Below, piece after piece: positions 1 through 9,213 of a stretch of DNA of 64,000 bases. Source of the DNA: Coix lacryma-jobi var. lacryma-jobi (taxonomy: Eukaryota > Streptophyta > Magnoliopsida > Poales > Poaceae); the NCBI GenBank assembly GCA_009763385.1, contig CM019830.1, positions 94,924,649 through 94,988,648 on the forward strand, written 5' to 3'. The position numbers and the translations under genes were made by a program. How positions within the stretch are numbered: the first letter of the stretch is position 1; each line of letters starts with the position of its first letter. The notes under the pieces are model-generated. The model was not told the origin of the DNA. It worked only from the letters and a program-made list of their open reading frames with translations, and searched no databases.

Positions 1-873
1 CATAAGCCAAAAGAGCAGTTTTAAGCCGTTCAGAAAGTAGTTTCACCATAAAAATAGCACTAATCATGTATAGACAGGAAGTCAAACAAGTGCTAAACAT
101 GTATGCCAGGTGAACTACCCCTAGCACAGTTCAATCATCATGCTATAGAATGGAACATAGACTTGTGTTTTCAGATTTTATCAGAGAATTTGCAGCGGTT
201 ATTAACACAAGTTTAAATTCAGCATGTGATTGCGAGAGGTTGAAAGCCTGTCATTGCCTAACTTTTCAATCGTGCTAAGCCTATGCATATGCAATCAGAA
301 GCTTAAAGCATCGGTTTCGGTCTTACACTACACAGTTCAAGTTTAACTCAAGGTGCTATGAGAAACAGACTCAAAACCGTGATGTGTTGACAGAGCAGTC
401 CCATCTCGATCTTTTCAATTCACTAATACTTGGTTCATTTTAAACAGAATATGAACAATCCAAGCAAGTGAAAGACTCAGAACTAGAGACATAGCAACCT
501 AGCATATATGAAATAGCTCAAGTGACCTCAACACATCCTACACATGCTAGTTGCCAAACTCAATGGTGAACATGTATCAAATTTTAAGTTCATTAAGCAT
601 GTTCATCGTTCTGAAAAATTAGCTTTGCTCACAAAATGTAGCAGTGATCAAGGAGAGCCTAAGCTACAAGCATCATCATATATCATCGAAGCATACACTA
701 CTCAGACCATAAATTCATTCTAAGGAATATAGACATGAAGCTTGAAAGGGTAAGATGAATGCATGATGAAGTCAGAATCGGAGCCAAAACAAAACCAGAA
801 AAGACTCAAGACCCCAAAACAAAAAGGATCAGAAAGTCAGTCTATTGTACAACAGGCAAAATGCTTCCCCCAT
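1..873 (-). other. E1 3' untranslated region (incomplete)
   Basis: This stretch follows the RNase H stop of E1 and has no open frame. It aligns by eye, in reverse complement, with the E2 3' UTR at about 12401-13260, for example around the E1 words at 225-330 and the E2 words at 12960-13060. The PPT and 3' LTR of E1 would lie to the left of base 1. Nothing else is recognisable here. Confidence 0.75.
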
Positions 874-3800
874 CTAAAAGGGGAAACACACACCAAGCTC
901 ACCTCTCAACCGAGCAAAAGTTGAGAGATCCAAAGGCTTGGTGAAAATATCCGCAACCTGGTTATGGGTGTCTACATGCCTAAGGTCAATGTCGCCTTTC
1001 TCATAGTGATCACGAAGAAAATGAAAGCGAACATCGATGTGTTTGGTCTTGGAGTGAAGAACAGGGTTCTTTGCCACACTAATGGCTGAAGTTCTGTCGC
1101 AAAGCAAAGGAACCCGACTAAAATCCAGACCAAAATCACGTAATGTAGCAACCATCCATAAAAGCTGCGAAGCACAAGAAGTAGCGGCAACATACTCGGC
1201 TTCAGTAGTAGACTGGGCTACGTTCGACTGTTTGCGAGAAGATCACGAAACCAAAGAAGAGCCAAGCAACTGACAAGTCCCAGAAGTAGACTTGCGCTCA
1301 AGCCAACAGCCGGCAAAATCCTCATCGGAATAACCACAAAGCGAGAGGGTCGAAGAAGAAGAGTACCAAAGTCCGAACTTAGGAGTGTATCAGAGGTACC
1401 TCATGATGCGCTTGACCGCTTGCTTGTGTGAAGTCCGAGGGGATGCCTGAAAACGAGCGCACAGACACACAGAAAACTGTATATCCGGCCTCGTCGCCGT
1501 CAGGTACAGAAGCGAGCCAATCATACTTCTGTATTCCTTCTGATCAACCGGCTCTCCGTCTTCGTCCGCGTCCATCGCCGCGGTCGTCGGCATGGGCGTC
1601 GTAAGAGGCTTGGCCTCGCCCATGTCGAATTTCTTCAGGATATCCTTCGTGTATTTTCCTTGATGCACAAACGTCCCGTCTCGGGTTTGCTTAATTTGCT
1701 ACCCGAGGAAGAAAGTCAACTCGCCCATCATACTCATCTCAAACTCCCTGCTCATAGTATCTGCAAACTTGGCAACAAGCGCAAGAGAAGAGCCACCAAA
1801 GATAATATCATCCACGTAAATCTAGACTAACAGGGTATCGTTGCCTTGCTTGAGGAGAAACAAAGTTCTATCGACCCGTCCCATTTTAAAACCCTTGGAG
1901 AGTAAAAACATTTTCAATCGATCATACCACGCTCTTGGGGCTTGTTTCAAACCATACAAAGCTTTTGAAAGTTTATAAACATGGTTTGGAAACTTGGGAT
2001 CCTTGAAACCAGGGGGTTGCCTAACATAAACCTCTTCCTCTATATACCCATTCACGAAGGCACTCTTGACATCCATCTGGTAATGCTTAAAACCCTTCGA
2101 AGCAGCAAAGGCTAGAAGGATTCTAATGGCTTCTAAACGGGCTACAGGGGCAAAGGTTTCCTCATAGTCTATTCCCTCTTTCTGGCAGAAACCCTAGGCT
2201 ACTAGTCTAGCCTTGTTCCTCACTACCATCCCATCCTCACCCTCTTTGTTTTTGAAAACCCATTTGGTACCTATAGGGTGGCATTGTGGTGGAGGTGGAA
2301 CTAGGGTCCAAACTTGGTTTCGCTCAAAGTTTTCTAGCTCCTCATGCATGGCATTGACCCAGTTAGAATCAGAAAGTGCATGTCCAACATCTTTGGGCTC
2401 AAAAGAAGCAACGAATGCAGAATGAGCAAAGTGAGAGATTTCATACGCTCGCGACCGCGTGACTCGCTGGTCGATGCCGCTGATCATCTACCGCGAGGGG
2501 TGAACTTGCTGAACGCTTCGGGGCGCTTGCCTCGCCGAATTCGCCTCTCCCTCGCCAGATGCTGTCGCTCCCTCAGGTGCAGCGGGTGCTCGCTGGAGAG
2601 GTGGCTCTAGAGGACCCCAAGAAGAAGACGTCGTGGGATCGGGTCCTCGAGCTGAAGTGGTCGTCGTAGGGTCGACGGGGGCAGCCAGTGGAGTTGGCTC
2701 GGGATCACCCCAATCGGCATTCTCCTGCTCCTCCTCCTCCTCCACAAAGATAGTCTCTCCCAGCTCCTGTTCTCCTGCAACATCAAAAGCAGAAGAAACA
2801 CAAGGCATAATCTCGTCGAATGTGACCTCACAGGTCTCCACTATCCGGTTAGTCTCCAGGTTAAGAACTCGATAAGCACGTCAATAAGAAGCATAACCAA
2901 GAAACACCCCATCAGCAGAACGAGATTCAAATTTGTCCAAATTACCTTGCTTCAGGATAAAGCACTTGCACCCAAACACTCGAAAATGAGACACCTTAGG
3001 TACCCGTCCAAAACGCAACTCATAAGAAGTCTTTTTCATGAAAGCTCGAAGAAAGATGCGATTTGAAACATGGCAAGAGGTGTTGATCGCCTCGGCCCAA
3101 AAACGCCTAGGAGTCCTATGCTCATCAAGCATCGTCCTGGCCATCTCAACAAGGGTCCGGTTCTTGCGCTCAACAACACCGTTCTGCTGAGGGACATAAG
3201 GAGAGGAAAACTGATGCTCGATTCCATTAGAAGAACAGAAAGAGGCAAACTGTGAGTTATCAAACTTAGTACCATTATCGCTATGAATAGCTCTAATAGT
3301 GTCGGGGGGAAACTCAGTTTTCAACCTCAAGATCAAATCACGAGCAAAAGGAAAAGCTTCATCCTTACCCTCCATGAAAAACACCCAAGAGTACCTCGAA
3401 AAATCATCCACGATCACTAGAACGTACCACTTCCCACCCGCTGAGCAAACCCGAGCTGGACCAACTGTGTCCATGTGAAAAAGCTCACCGGTTCGCTTGG
3501 TCATCACCTGATTAACAGGTGGGTGAGAAGCAGCAACCATCTTCCCGTGATGACAAGGATGGCAAATAAGATCCTTCTGAAACTTAAGCATGGGCAATCC
3601 TTGGATTAGGCCAAGTGAGCTAAGACTTGCAAGCAAGTCAAAACTCAAGTGACCGAGCCTCCTATGCCACTTCCACAAATCAGAAGAAGGATCAACCATC
3701 AAACATCTAGCAGAGCCAAAAGAATGAGAAAAATCGGCTCTGAAAACACGACCAAAAGGGACGATCCGACAAACAAGATCTCCCCTAGGATCTAAAACAC

Positions 3801-4089
3801 GACTCAGACCCTTCTTAAAACACACTTCACAATCATCCTCAAGAAGTTGCGAAACAGAAAGCAGATTGTAATGCAAGTTCGAAACCAAATCAACATCCTT
3901 AAGAACAAAGTTCTCATTGAGCCGAATAGCTCCATGAGAAACAACCTTACCTCTACTATTGTCCCCGAAAGTGATGTACTCCTTGTGCATCGTGGGGCTA
4001 AGGCTGGAGAACCATTCCTTCTTTCCGGTCATGTGGCGCGAACACCCGGAGTCTATGAGCCACATGTTCTCCAACCGAAGTTCCTGCAT
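874..4089 (-). pseudogene. pol: E1 pol remnant: protease, integrase, RT, RNase H
   Basis: The frame reads from an ATG at 4089-4087 that overlaps the gag stop as TGATG. The N-terminus carries the aspartic protease motif DSG (LIDSGCSRHMTG). It is followed by the GAG-pre-integrase zinc module (WKWHRRLGHLS ... CHPCHHGK) and the integrase core with HMDTVGPA, HSDNGTKF and VVERKN. The RT part shows FKNKEGEDG, MDVKSAFVNGY and ALYGLKQAPRAWY. The RNase H part ends with HVDTHNQVADIFTKPLD and the final stop. The whole frame is collinear with E2 pol without frameshifts but is cut by in-frame stops at 2881-2883, 2488-2490, 2194-2196, 1822-1824, 1699-1701, 1390-1392 and 1243-1245. The YVDD box is present just past the 1822 stop. 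It is a dead copy; the role (reverse transcription and integration) is known from the family. Confidence 0.9.
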
Positions 4090-4266
4090 CAATAGAAAGG
4101 CAGGAAGTGAGCGTATGGCACAACACTGGGGTTAGTATACTGAGAAGGATACCAGTGCTATGTCATAGGCCCAGAAAAAGTGTTAGCAGCAACACCAAGC
4201 TGTCCTCGTCCCATGGGTGGATAGCGATCACCACCGACCTGAAAGGGTGGTCCGCTATGAAACGGA
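4089..4266 (-). pseudogene. gag: E1 gag, C-terminal fragment
   Basis: This is the last part of the E1 gag, separated from the rest (16212-18774) by E2. Read on the minus strand it ends with codons matching the E2 gag tail (HWY..., TNPSV, PYAH, FY) and a TGA stop at 4091-4089 that overlaps the pol ATG. An extra in-frame TAG stands just before the HWY codons where E2 has a glutamine. The bases 4262-4266 (ACGGA) are the left copy of the E2 target-site duplication. Confidence 0.85.
4262..4266. repeat. E2 target-site duplication, left copy (ACGGA)
   Basis: The five bases directly before the E2 5' LTR are ACGGA. The same five bases follow the E2 3' LTR at 16212-16216. Joining the flanks with one copy restores continuous E1 gag sequence. 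Confidence 0.97.
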
Positions 4267-4671
4267 TGCGGATACATGGGTGTATGCCGAGTCTCTGTGT
4301 GATGAGTGATTGTCAACGGAGATGATGCGCATGTTCTTTGGCTTGTGTTGTGCAGGTGTCGAGCACGGAGACAGTGATCGATGGCGGGTGAAGGTCAAGT
4401 TGCGACGTGCCGTGCCGACGGACCGGGCGCGATGAAGGATGGGCGTGCCGTGCGGCGGACGTGCCATGCCGATGTATCGGACGGTGAAGGGCGGACGTGG
4501 ACTTGGACTGATGGACTGGAGGCCGGAGGATCAGCTGTGGTGGCTGGCAGCCTGCGACAGCGACAAGCGGAGAAGTGCGATCATGTTGGTGGAAGGGGTG
4601 CACAGGCGGTGCATCCCCTCTTCCGACGCCGGTTTGTTGGTAGAGCCCGGGAAAAACCAACGGTGGACGGT

Positions 4672-4928
4672 TTCCAGGTTTGGGCCTCAAAACCTGGGTG
4701 CTGGGTTTCCAGGTTGAGCCACAAAACCTGGGCGTGACGGTTTCCAGGTTGAGCCTCAAAACCTGGGCGTGGGCCGGTTTCCGAGTTTGGGCCTCAAAAC
4801 TCGGGCGCTACGGGTTTCCGAGTTTGGGCCACAAAACTCGGGTTGGAGGCTGGTTTCCCGGTTTGGGCCTCAAAACCGGGGGCTGATGGAAAAGGCTGGT
4901 TTCCCGGTTTGGGCCACAAAACCGGGGG
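4672..4928 (+). repeat. Array of seven covarying hairpins in the E2 5' LTR
   Basis: Seven units about 35-45 bases apart each have an 8-base arm, a GGGCCTCA- or GGGCCACA-type loop (variants GAGCC in units 2 and 3), and the complementary arm. Arms are CCAGG-TTT/AAA-CCTGG (three units near 4674, 4709 and 4744), CCGAGTTT/AAACTCGG (4780, 4819) and CCCGGTTT/AAACCGGG (4857, 4903). Both arms change together between units. The same array is present in the 3' LTR at 14482-14738 and, with other combinations, in E1, E6 and E8. Confidence 0.93.
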
Positions 4929-5118
4929 TGCAGAGTGGTGGCGGCACGTGGCGGCGATCTGAAGGTTGCGTGGAGGCGACGCGGAAGACCGTGCGGGCGT
5001 GGCCGTCGGATCTACCTACCACCAGCGGGTGGACTAGAATAGCCTTAGGGTTAGGCTGGTCCGCTCTGTAAATACAGTAGTGAGGGGTAGAGTAGGAAAT
5101 AGACTTAGGCTAGGTTAG

Positions 5119-5126
5119 TATAAGTA
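5119..5126 (+). promoter_or_regulatory. Putative TATA box of the E2 5' LTR
   Basis: TATAAGTA lies between the hairpin array and the start of a CT-rich stretch (CCCTCCTCCCTATCTCAG) where transcription probably begins. It is a reasonable but non-canonical TATA element; the 3' LTR has the same at 14929-14936. Position and sequence are the only evidence. Confidence 0.5.
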
Positions 5127-5727
5127 GTCCAGGGGAGACACCCTCCTCCCTATCTCAGTTAGCGCAGTCATTTGCTTCCTAGCATTAGGGTTTCCACTCT
5201 CCCACACCCCTGCTTTAGCTAGTTGAGATCCGCAGAGAGACTCCACTCTGTGTACTGTTGATTTGAGGAAGTGAGGCCGTATCCTCACCTTGGAGCACTG
5301 ATCGGTGTCATGATTCGCGTCCTTGATTCGAGTTCGTGGGTGTGATTCGCGTTTTCCTTGTGTTCTTCGCGGAATCCTTTTCTCCACGATTTTTCCGTCG
5401 CTTGATCTTTTTGCTCGGTTCATCGTTTGCGATTCCGTTTGAACCAAGTTGTTCTAGATCGTGAGGCACTCCTTTCCACCGAAGGAATTGATCTCAAACC
5501 TCACGGTCTAGGAGATCGAACGATTTTCGTTTTGGATCGTGTTCTTGCTCCCTTGCCTCGATTTTTCTCGATTCACCGATTTGAAGTTAGGTTCGAGCCA
5601 TGATCTCTTAGGAGCAGCTCACTAACATCCTTGTGACTCCTCAAAACGAATCCCAAGCCTAGAGCAATTGATTCGGAGGAGATCGGGTTGAACCGAGAAT
5701 TTCTGCGCTGTTTTCGGGGGCATCGGA

Positions 5728-6131
5728 CGCTCGTGTTCTTGGCATCGGACGCTGACCCGAGTAGCATCGGACGCGCCGTTGCCACGTGTCAGTTTCTGTG
5801 CTTTTAAAGGGGCATCGGACGCTGGCATCGGACGCTACAGTGCTGCGTCCGATGGTCATGCAGTGAGGTTCCAGAAACCCTCATTTTGCATCGGACGCGT
5901 CCGTTGTCAGGGCATCGGACGCGCAAGCCCATCGGACGGGTTCATCGGACGCTCTTGCCCTAACCACCGGACGCTCCGTTGTCCATCGGACGCGTCCGAG
6001 GGTTGAGCATCGGACGCTGAGGGTTCACTGTAGCCGGCATCCGATGGCTATGCAGTAAGGTTCCCGAGAGGCACTATTTGCATCGGACGCGTCCGACGCT
6101 TGGACATCGGACGCTGCCAGCGTCCGATGCT
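5728..6131 (+). repeat. CATCGGACGC palindrome array in the E2 5' LTR
   Basis: About 17 copies of GCATCGGACGC or its inverse GCGTCCGATGC lie within 400 bases, some joined head to head as CATCGGACGCGTCC. Spacers are unrelated to one another. The array is CpG-rich and lies between the promoter region and the LTR end. The 3' LTR carries the same array at 15538-15941. Confidence 0.92.
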
Positions 6132-6402
6132 GCTGTGACTGCGCAGTTTCGTTCGCTGTTTGTTCGTGCGTTCTCGGATTTGGTTTCCGTCTTTTGCGTT
6201 GGCCTTCTAGAGTTGTGTAGTGTCCCGCTGTACTTCTAGGAAGCATCCACCCTACATCTAGGGTCGTGGACACTAGCAACCTCTAGGGTTTGCTTTTGAG
6301 GTTGATTCTTGGGACAGTGGCTACTAGTTTCCGTAAGGAAATTTTAAAGCTCCCATTCACCCCCCCTCTGGTCGCTTTTGGTTAGCTTCTCGGTCCTTCA
6401 AT

Positions 6403-6414
6403 TGGTATCGGAGC
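6403..6414 (+). other. E2 primer-binding site (initiator tRNA-Met type)
   Basis: TGGTATCGGAGC starts two bases after the LTR end. It matches the usual plant initiator-Met PBS TGGTATCAGAGC except for one A-to-G change that still allows a G-U pair with the tRNA. E1, E5 and E6 carry the same twelve bases. Confidence 0.92.
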
Positions 6415-6463
6415 GGGTTAAGGATCTTCCACCTTAGCCGGTTCCAGATCCACCGAAGGCGAC

Positions 6464-9199
6464 ATGGATCGCGGCGTGGGCAAACCGCCGTTTTTTGATG
6501 GGACAAACTATGCGTATTGGAAGATACGTATGTCGGCCTATCTGCAGAGTTTGGGCGCTACTATCTGGGATATTTGCAACTCCCCTGATTACGTGGTCTT
6601 GGCTGCTCGTGTGACTCAGCAGCAGATCGATGAGCACGATGCCAATAGCCGAGCCCGTAATGCTCTTTTCTCTTGTTTGAGCATGGGTGAGTTTGATCGT
6701 GTTTCTCACCTCTCTACGGCTCGGGAGATCTGGGACACCCTCATGCGTTTTCATGAGGGCACCTCTCAAGTCAAAACCCGACTCTACGAGTCGTTCAAGA
6801 GAGAGTATGAGAACTTTCGACATCAGCCTGGCGAGAGCATAGAAAGTTTATTCGCTCGCTTTCAGGTGATTGTCAACAGGATGAGAGCTAACAAGGAGCA
6901 GTTGCCTTTTGACGATCATGAGCGTGCTTTGAAGCTTTTGCACACTCTTGACCGTTCGGTGTGGGATTCCAAGGTTCAGGCGATCATCGAATCGCCTAAC
7001 TATGAGACCCTCACTTGCGACGAGCTCTTCAGTGTGCTCAAGTCCAGTAAGATTGATGCCATGTCGAGGGCTTCTTATGCGAATCCTTCTGGCCCGACTA
7101 TGGCTTTGGTTTCCGGCTCTTCCTCTAACCCCTCAGCTGGTTTTGCACTTTCTTCTCTCTTTTCAATCACAGAGGACCAGCTGGAGTCTTTGGGAGATGA
7201 CGAGTTGGCTTTGCTCGCCAACCGGTTCTCGCGGTTCCACAACAACCGCATGAACCGCCGTCGCGGAGGAGGACGCACGGGCTGCTACGAGTGCGGCGAC
7301 CCCGACCACTTCATCGCCAACTGCCCCAAGAAGAACAAGCATCCGGGGAAGGGCGATCATGGGCGCAAGTACGACTCCAAGTACAAGGAGAAGCACGTCC
7401 CCCCAGCGCACAAGAAGAAGGGCGGCTTCAACAAAGAATACATCAAGAAGAAGTACTTGGAGAAGGCTCAGGCTGAGAAGCGGGCATTCTTTGCCGCGCT
7501 CAGCGATGTCGACGGCTCGGATGACGACTCCGCCAGCTCGAGCGATGACGAGTCCGAGAAGAAGAAGAGGATCGAGGACAAGCTGAACGGCCTCTGCTTC
7601 TTCGCCGACGACGACGGCTTCTGCACCATGGCGCTGGGCGATGAGGTCGACGGCGAGCCGGAGCGTACCCCTCGGAACGACGACGACGACGACACCTCCC
7701 AGGTATCTCTCACCTACGACGAGCTTTCCTCCGAGGTTGAGAAGTTGACTGCTGCCCTCCTTAGCCAAGATAAGTTGCTTAGGCGTGCCGCTAGAGAGCG
7801 CAAGGAGTTTAGGCAGAAGTGGGAGGACACGGTGAAGGAGCTTGAGTTCGCTCGGTCCACCGTGGTAGTGTCGGAGGAGGCGGAGTGCGAGTCGTGCACC
7901 GCGCATATGACTGACCTTCTCACTCTGAGAGGTAAGTATGCTGCGTTGGTTGGAGAGGTGGATGAGCTCCGTGCTAGGCCGCAGCTGTTGGGTGCATGCA
8001 AGACTTGTCCTGTCTTGCAATCCGAGTTGGCAGAGAAGAATGCCAAGCTTGAGTCCTTAGAGAAGGCCAGCTCGGATAGCGCTTGTGTTACGAGGTGTGC
8101 TTTGTGTGAGGGCCTGGAGATGGAAATTGCAAATGTGAAGCATGACAAGATGCAAACCGAGGAAGAAAACACATACCTTCAGACCATCTTGTCATGGGTC
8201 TCCTGTAGTGAGCCGCAGCTCGGGATGATGATCTCCCAATTCAAGCGAGCTGCTGGGGCTCCTGGTGTAGGTCTTGGCCAGAGTGTTGATCTCTCAGCTT
8301 TTGGTAAGATTGGAGAGTCTAGTGGTCTGAACCCCTGTGAGAAGCCCAACTCTACCACTGCTCCCAAGTTTGCCAAGCTTCCACTCAAAGAGCCTGCCAA
8401 GCCTACCACCAAAGATGGTGTGGTTGAGGAACCCCCGAGAGCTCCTCCCAAGAACCAAATTTGGGCACCCAAGCCAAACCACCTCAAGAACAAGCTTGAT
8501 GCTATGCCACCCATCAGAGAGGAGTTGCCACAGAAGGGCAAAGGCAAAGTGAGCCACACCCACAGCCCTGGTCACCAACAACCCCCTGTGCGTGCGGTGA
8601 GGTACCAGTGTGATTTTTGTGGGAGAGATGGTCATTTGAGCGAGTTCTGCTTTAGGCGCAAGAGAGAGGCGCGCAGGGCTCGGGAGATGGAGAACCCGAA
8701 CATGTACCATCCAGCTCATGGTGGACATGTACCGAAGGCCCAGGGGAGAGCTGCTAGGTCCGGACGTCAGGGTCCCAGGCCTAGGCAGGAGATGAGAGCC
8801 CCGAGGAGGGAGACTAGGCCTAGAGGTCCAGCACCTCAGTTTGTTAGGCCTAGGCAGGAGAGAGCTCCGAGGAGAGACGCTAGAGCAGTTGAGCCCCAGG
8901 TTCCTAGGCGTAGATCTCGTAGAGAGCGTGCCCGACGGGAGCCTGCAGTTGCAGGTTTTGGACCCCGTGGCGGAGGCTTAGTTGAGCGCTTTCCCCCACC
9001 GCAGTTTGAGTACCGCGGTGAGCGCTTCTTCCCCAGCGGACCACGGTTTCCTGTACGTGGTGATCGCTACCCCCGTAGACAGGCTAGGAATAGTTTTTTC
9101 ACTAACCGTTCTTTTGAGCAGCCGGCCCAACACTGGTATTCTCCTTACTTCACTAACCCCAGTGTTGGACCGTATGCTCACCCTATGTCTTTCTATTGA
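6464..9199 (+). CDS. gag: E2 Gag polyprotein (intact)
   Basis: A 911-residue capsid/nucleocapsid protein that would form the cytoplasmic virus-like particle and package the element RNA. Residues about 5-190 form a Copia-type gag domain (PFFDGTNYAYWKIRM near the start, then RLYESFKREYENF and HERALKLLHTLDRSVW). Residue 274 starts a CCHC zinc knuckle (CYECGDPDHFIANC) and residue 716 a second one (CDFCGRDGHLSEFC). Between them lie an acidic serine-rich stretch and a charged, probably coiled-coil region (about 410-560). The last 180 residues are very rich in arginine and proline. The ATG at 6464 is in the same place as in E1 and E6. The frame ends FY-TGA, overlapping an ATG as TGATG. It is far longer than a typical Copia gag, as known for Sireviruses. 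No stops or shifts are seen. Confidence 0.93.
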   Translation: MDRGVGKPPFFDGTNYAYWKIRMSAYLQSLGATIWDICNSPDYVVLAARVTQQQIDEHDANSRARNALFSCLSMGEFDRVSHLSTAREIWDTLMRFHEGTSQVKTRLYESFKREYENFRHQPGESIESLFARFQVIVNRMRANKEQLPFDDHERALKLLHTLDRSVWDSKVQAIIESPNYETLTCDELFSVLKSSKIDAMSRASYANPSGPTMALVSGSSSNPSAGFALSSLFSITEDQLESLGDDELALLANRFSRFHNNRMNRRRGGGRTGCYECGDPDHFIANCPKKNKHPGKGDHGRKYDSKYKEKHVPPAHKKKGGFNKEYIKKKYLEKAQAEKRAFFAALSDVDGSDDDSASSSDDESEKKKRIEDKLNGLCFFADDDGFCTMALGDEVDGEPERTPRNDDDDDTSQVSLTYDELSSEVEKLTAALLSQDKLLRRAARERKEFRQKWEDTVKELEFARSTVVVSEEAECESCTAHMTDLLTLRGKYAALVGEVDELRARPQLLGACKTCPVLQSELAEKNAKLESLEKASSDSACVTRCALCEGLEMEIANVKHDKMQTEEENTYLQTILSWVSCSEPQLGMMISQFKRAAGAPGVGLGQSVDLSAFGKIGESSGLNPCEKPNSTTAPKFAKLPLKEPAKPTTKDGVVEEPPRAPPKNQIWAPKPNHLKNKLDAMPPIREELPQKGKGKVSHTHSPGHQQPPVRAVRYQCDFCGRDGHLSEFCFRRKREARRAREMENPNMYHPAHGGHVPKAQGRAARSGRQGPRPRQEMRAPRRETRPRGPAPQFVRPRQERAPRRDARAVEPQVPRRRSRRERARREPAVAGFGPRGGGLVERFPPPQFEYRGERFFPSGPRFPVRGDRYPRRQARNSFFTNRSFEQPAQHWYSPYFTNPSVGPYAHPMSFY

Positions 9200-9213
9200 T
9201 GTAGGTAAGACGG

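Larger units (their letters stand above)
4267..6400 (+). repeat. E2 5' LTR
   Basis: It starts TGCGGATACATGGG and ends CGGTCCTTCA, directly before the PBS. It contains, in order, a U3 region, a seven-hairpin array (4672-4928), a TATA-like box (5119), a probable R/U5 region and an array of CATCGGACGC-type palindromes (5728-6131). The end region carries the CCCATTCACCCCCCC run seen in all Sirevirus-like LTRs of this window. Confidence 0.96.

Noticed and set aside
4313..4759. Antisense and sense frames over the LTR hairpin array (also 14123-14569, 25699-26262)
   Set aside because: They follow from the repeated hairpin units being free of stops; composition and position give no support for a protein.
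5728..6131. CRISPR-like regular repeats
   Set aside because: The CATCGGACGC words are short, irregularly spaced, in both orientations and inside an LTR of a plant retrotransposon; no cas genes.
7163..8020. A 285-codon minus-strand frame inside E2 gag
   Set aside because: Antisense shadow of a GC-biased coding region; gag on the plus strand explains it fully.
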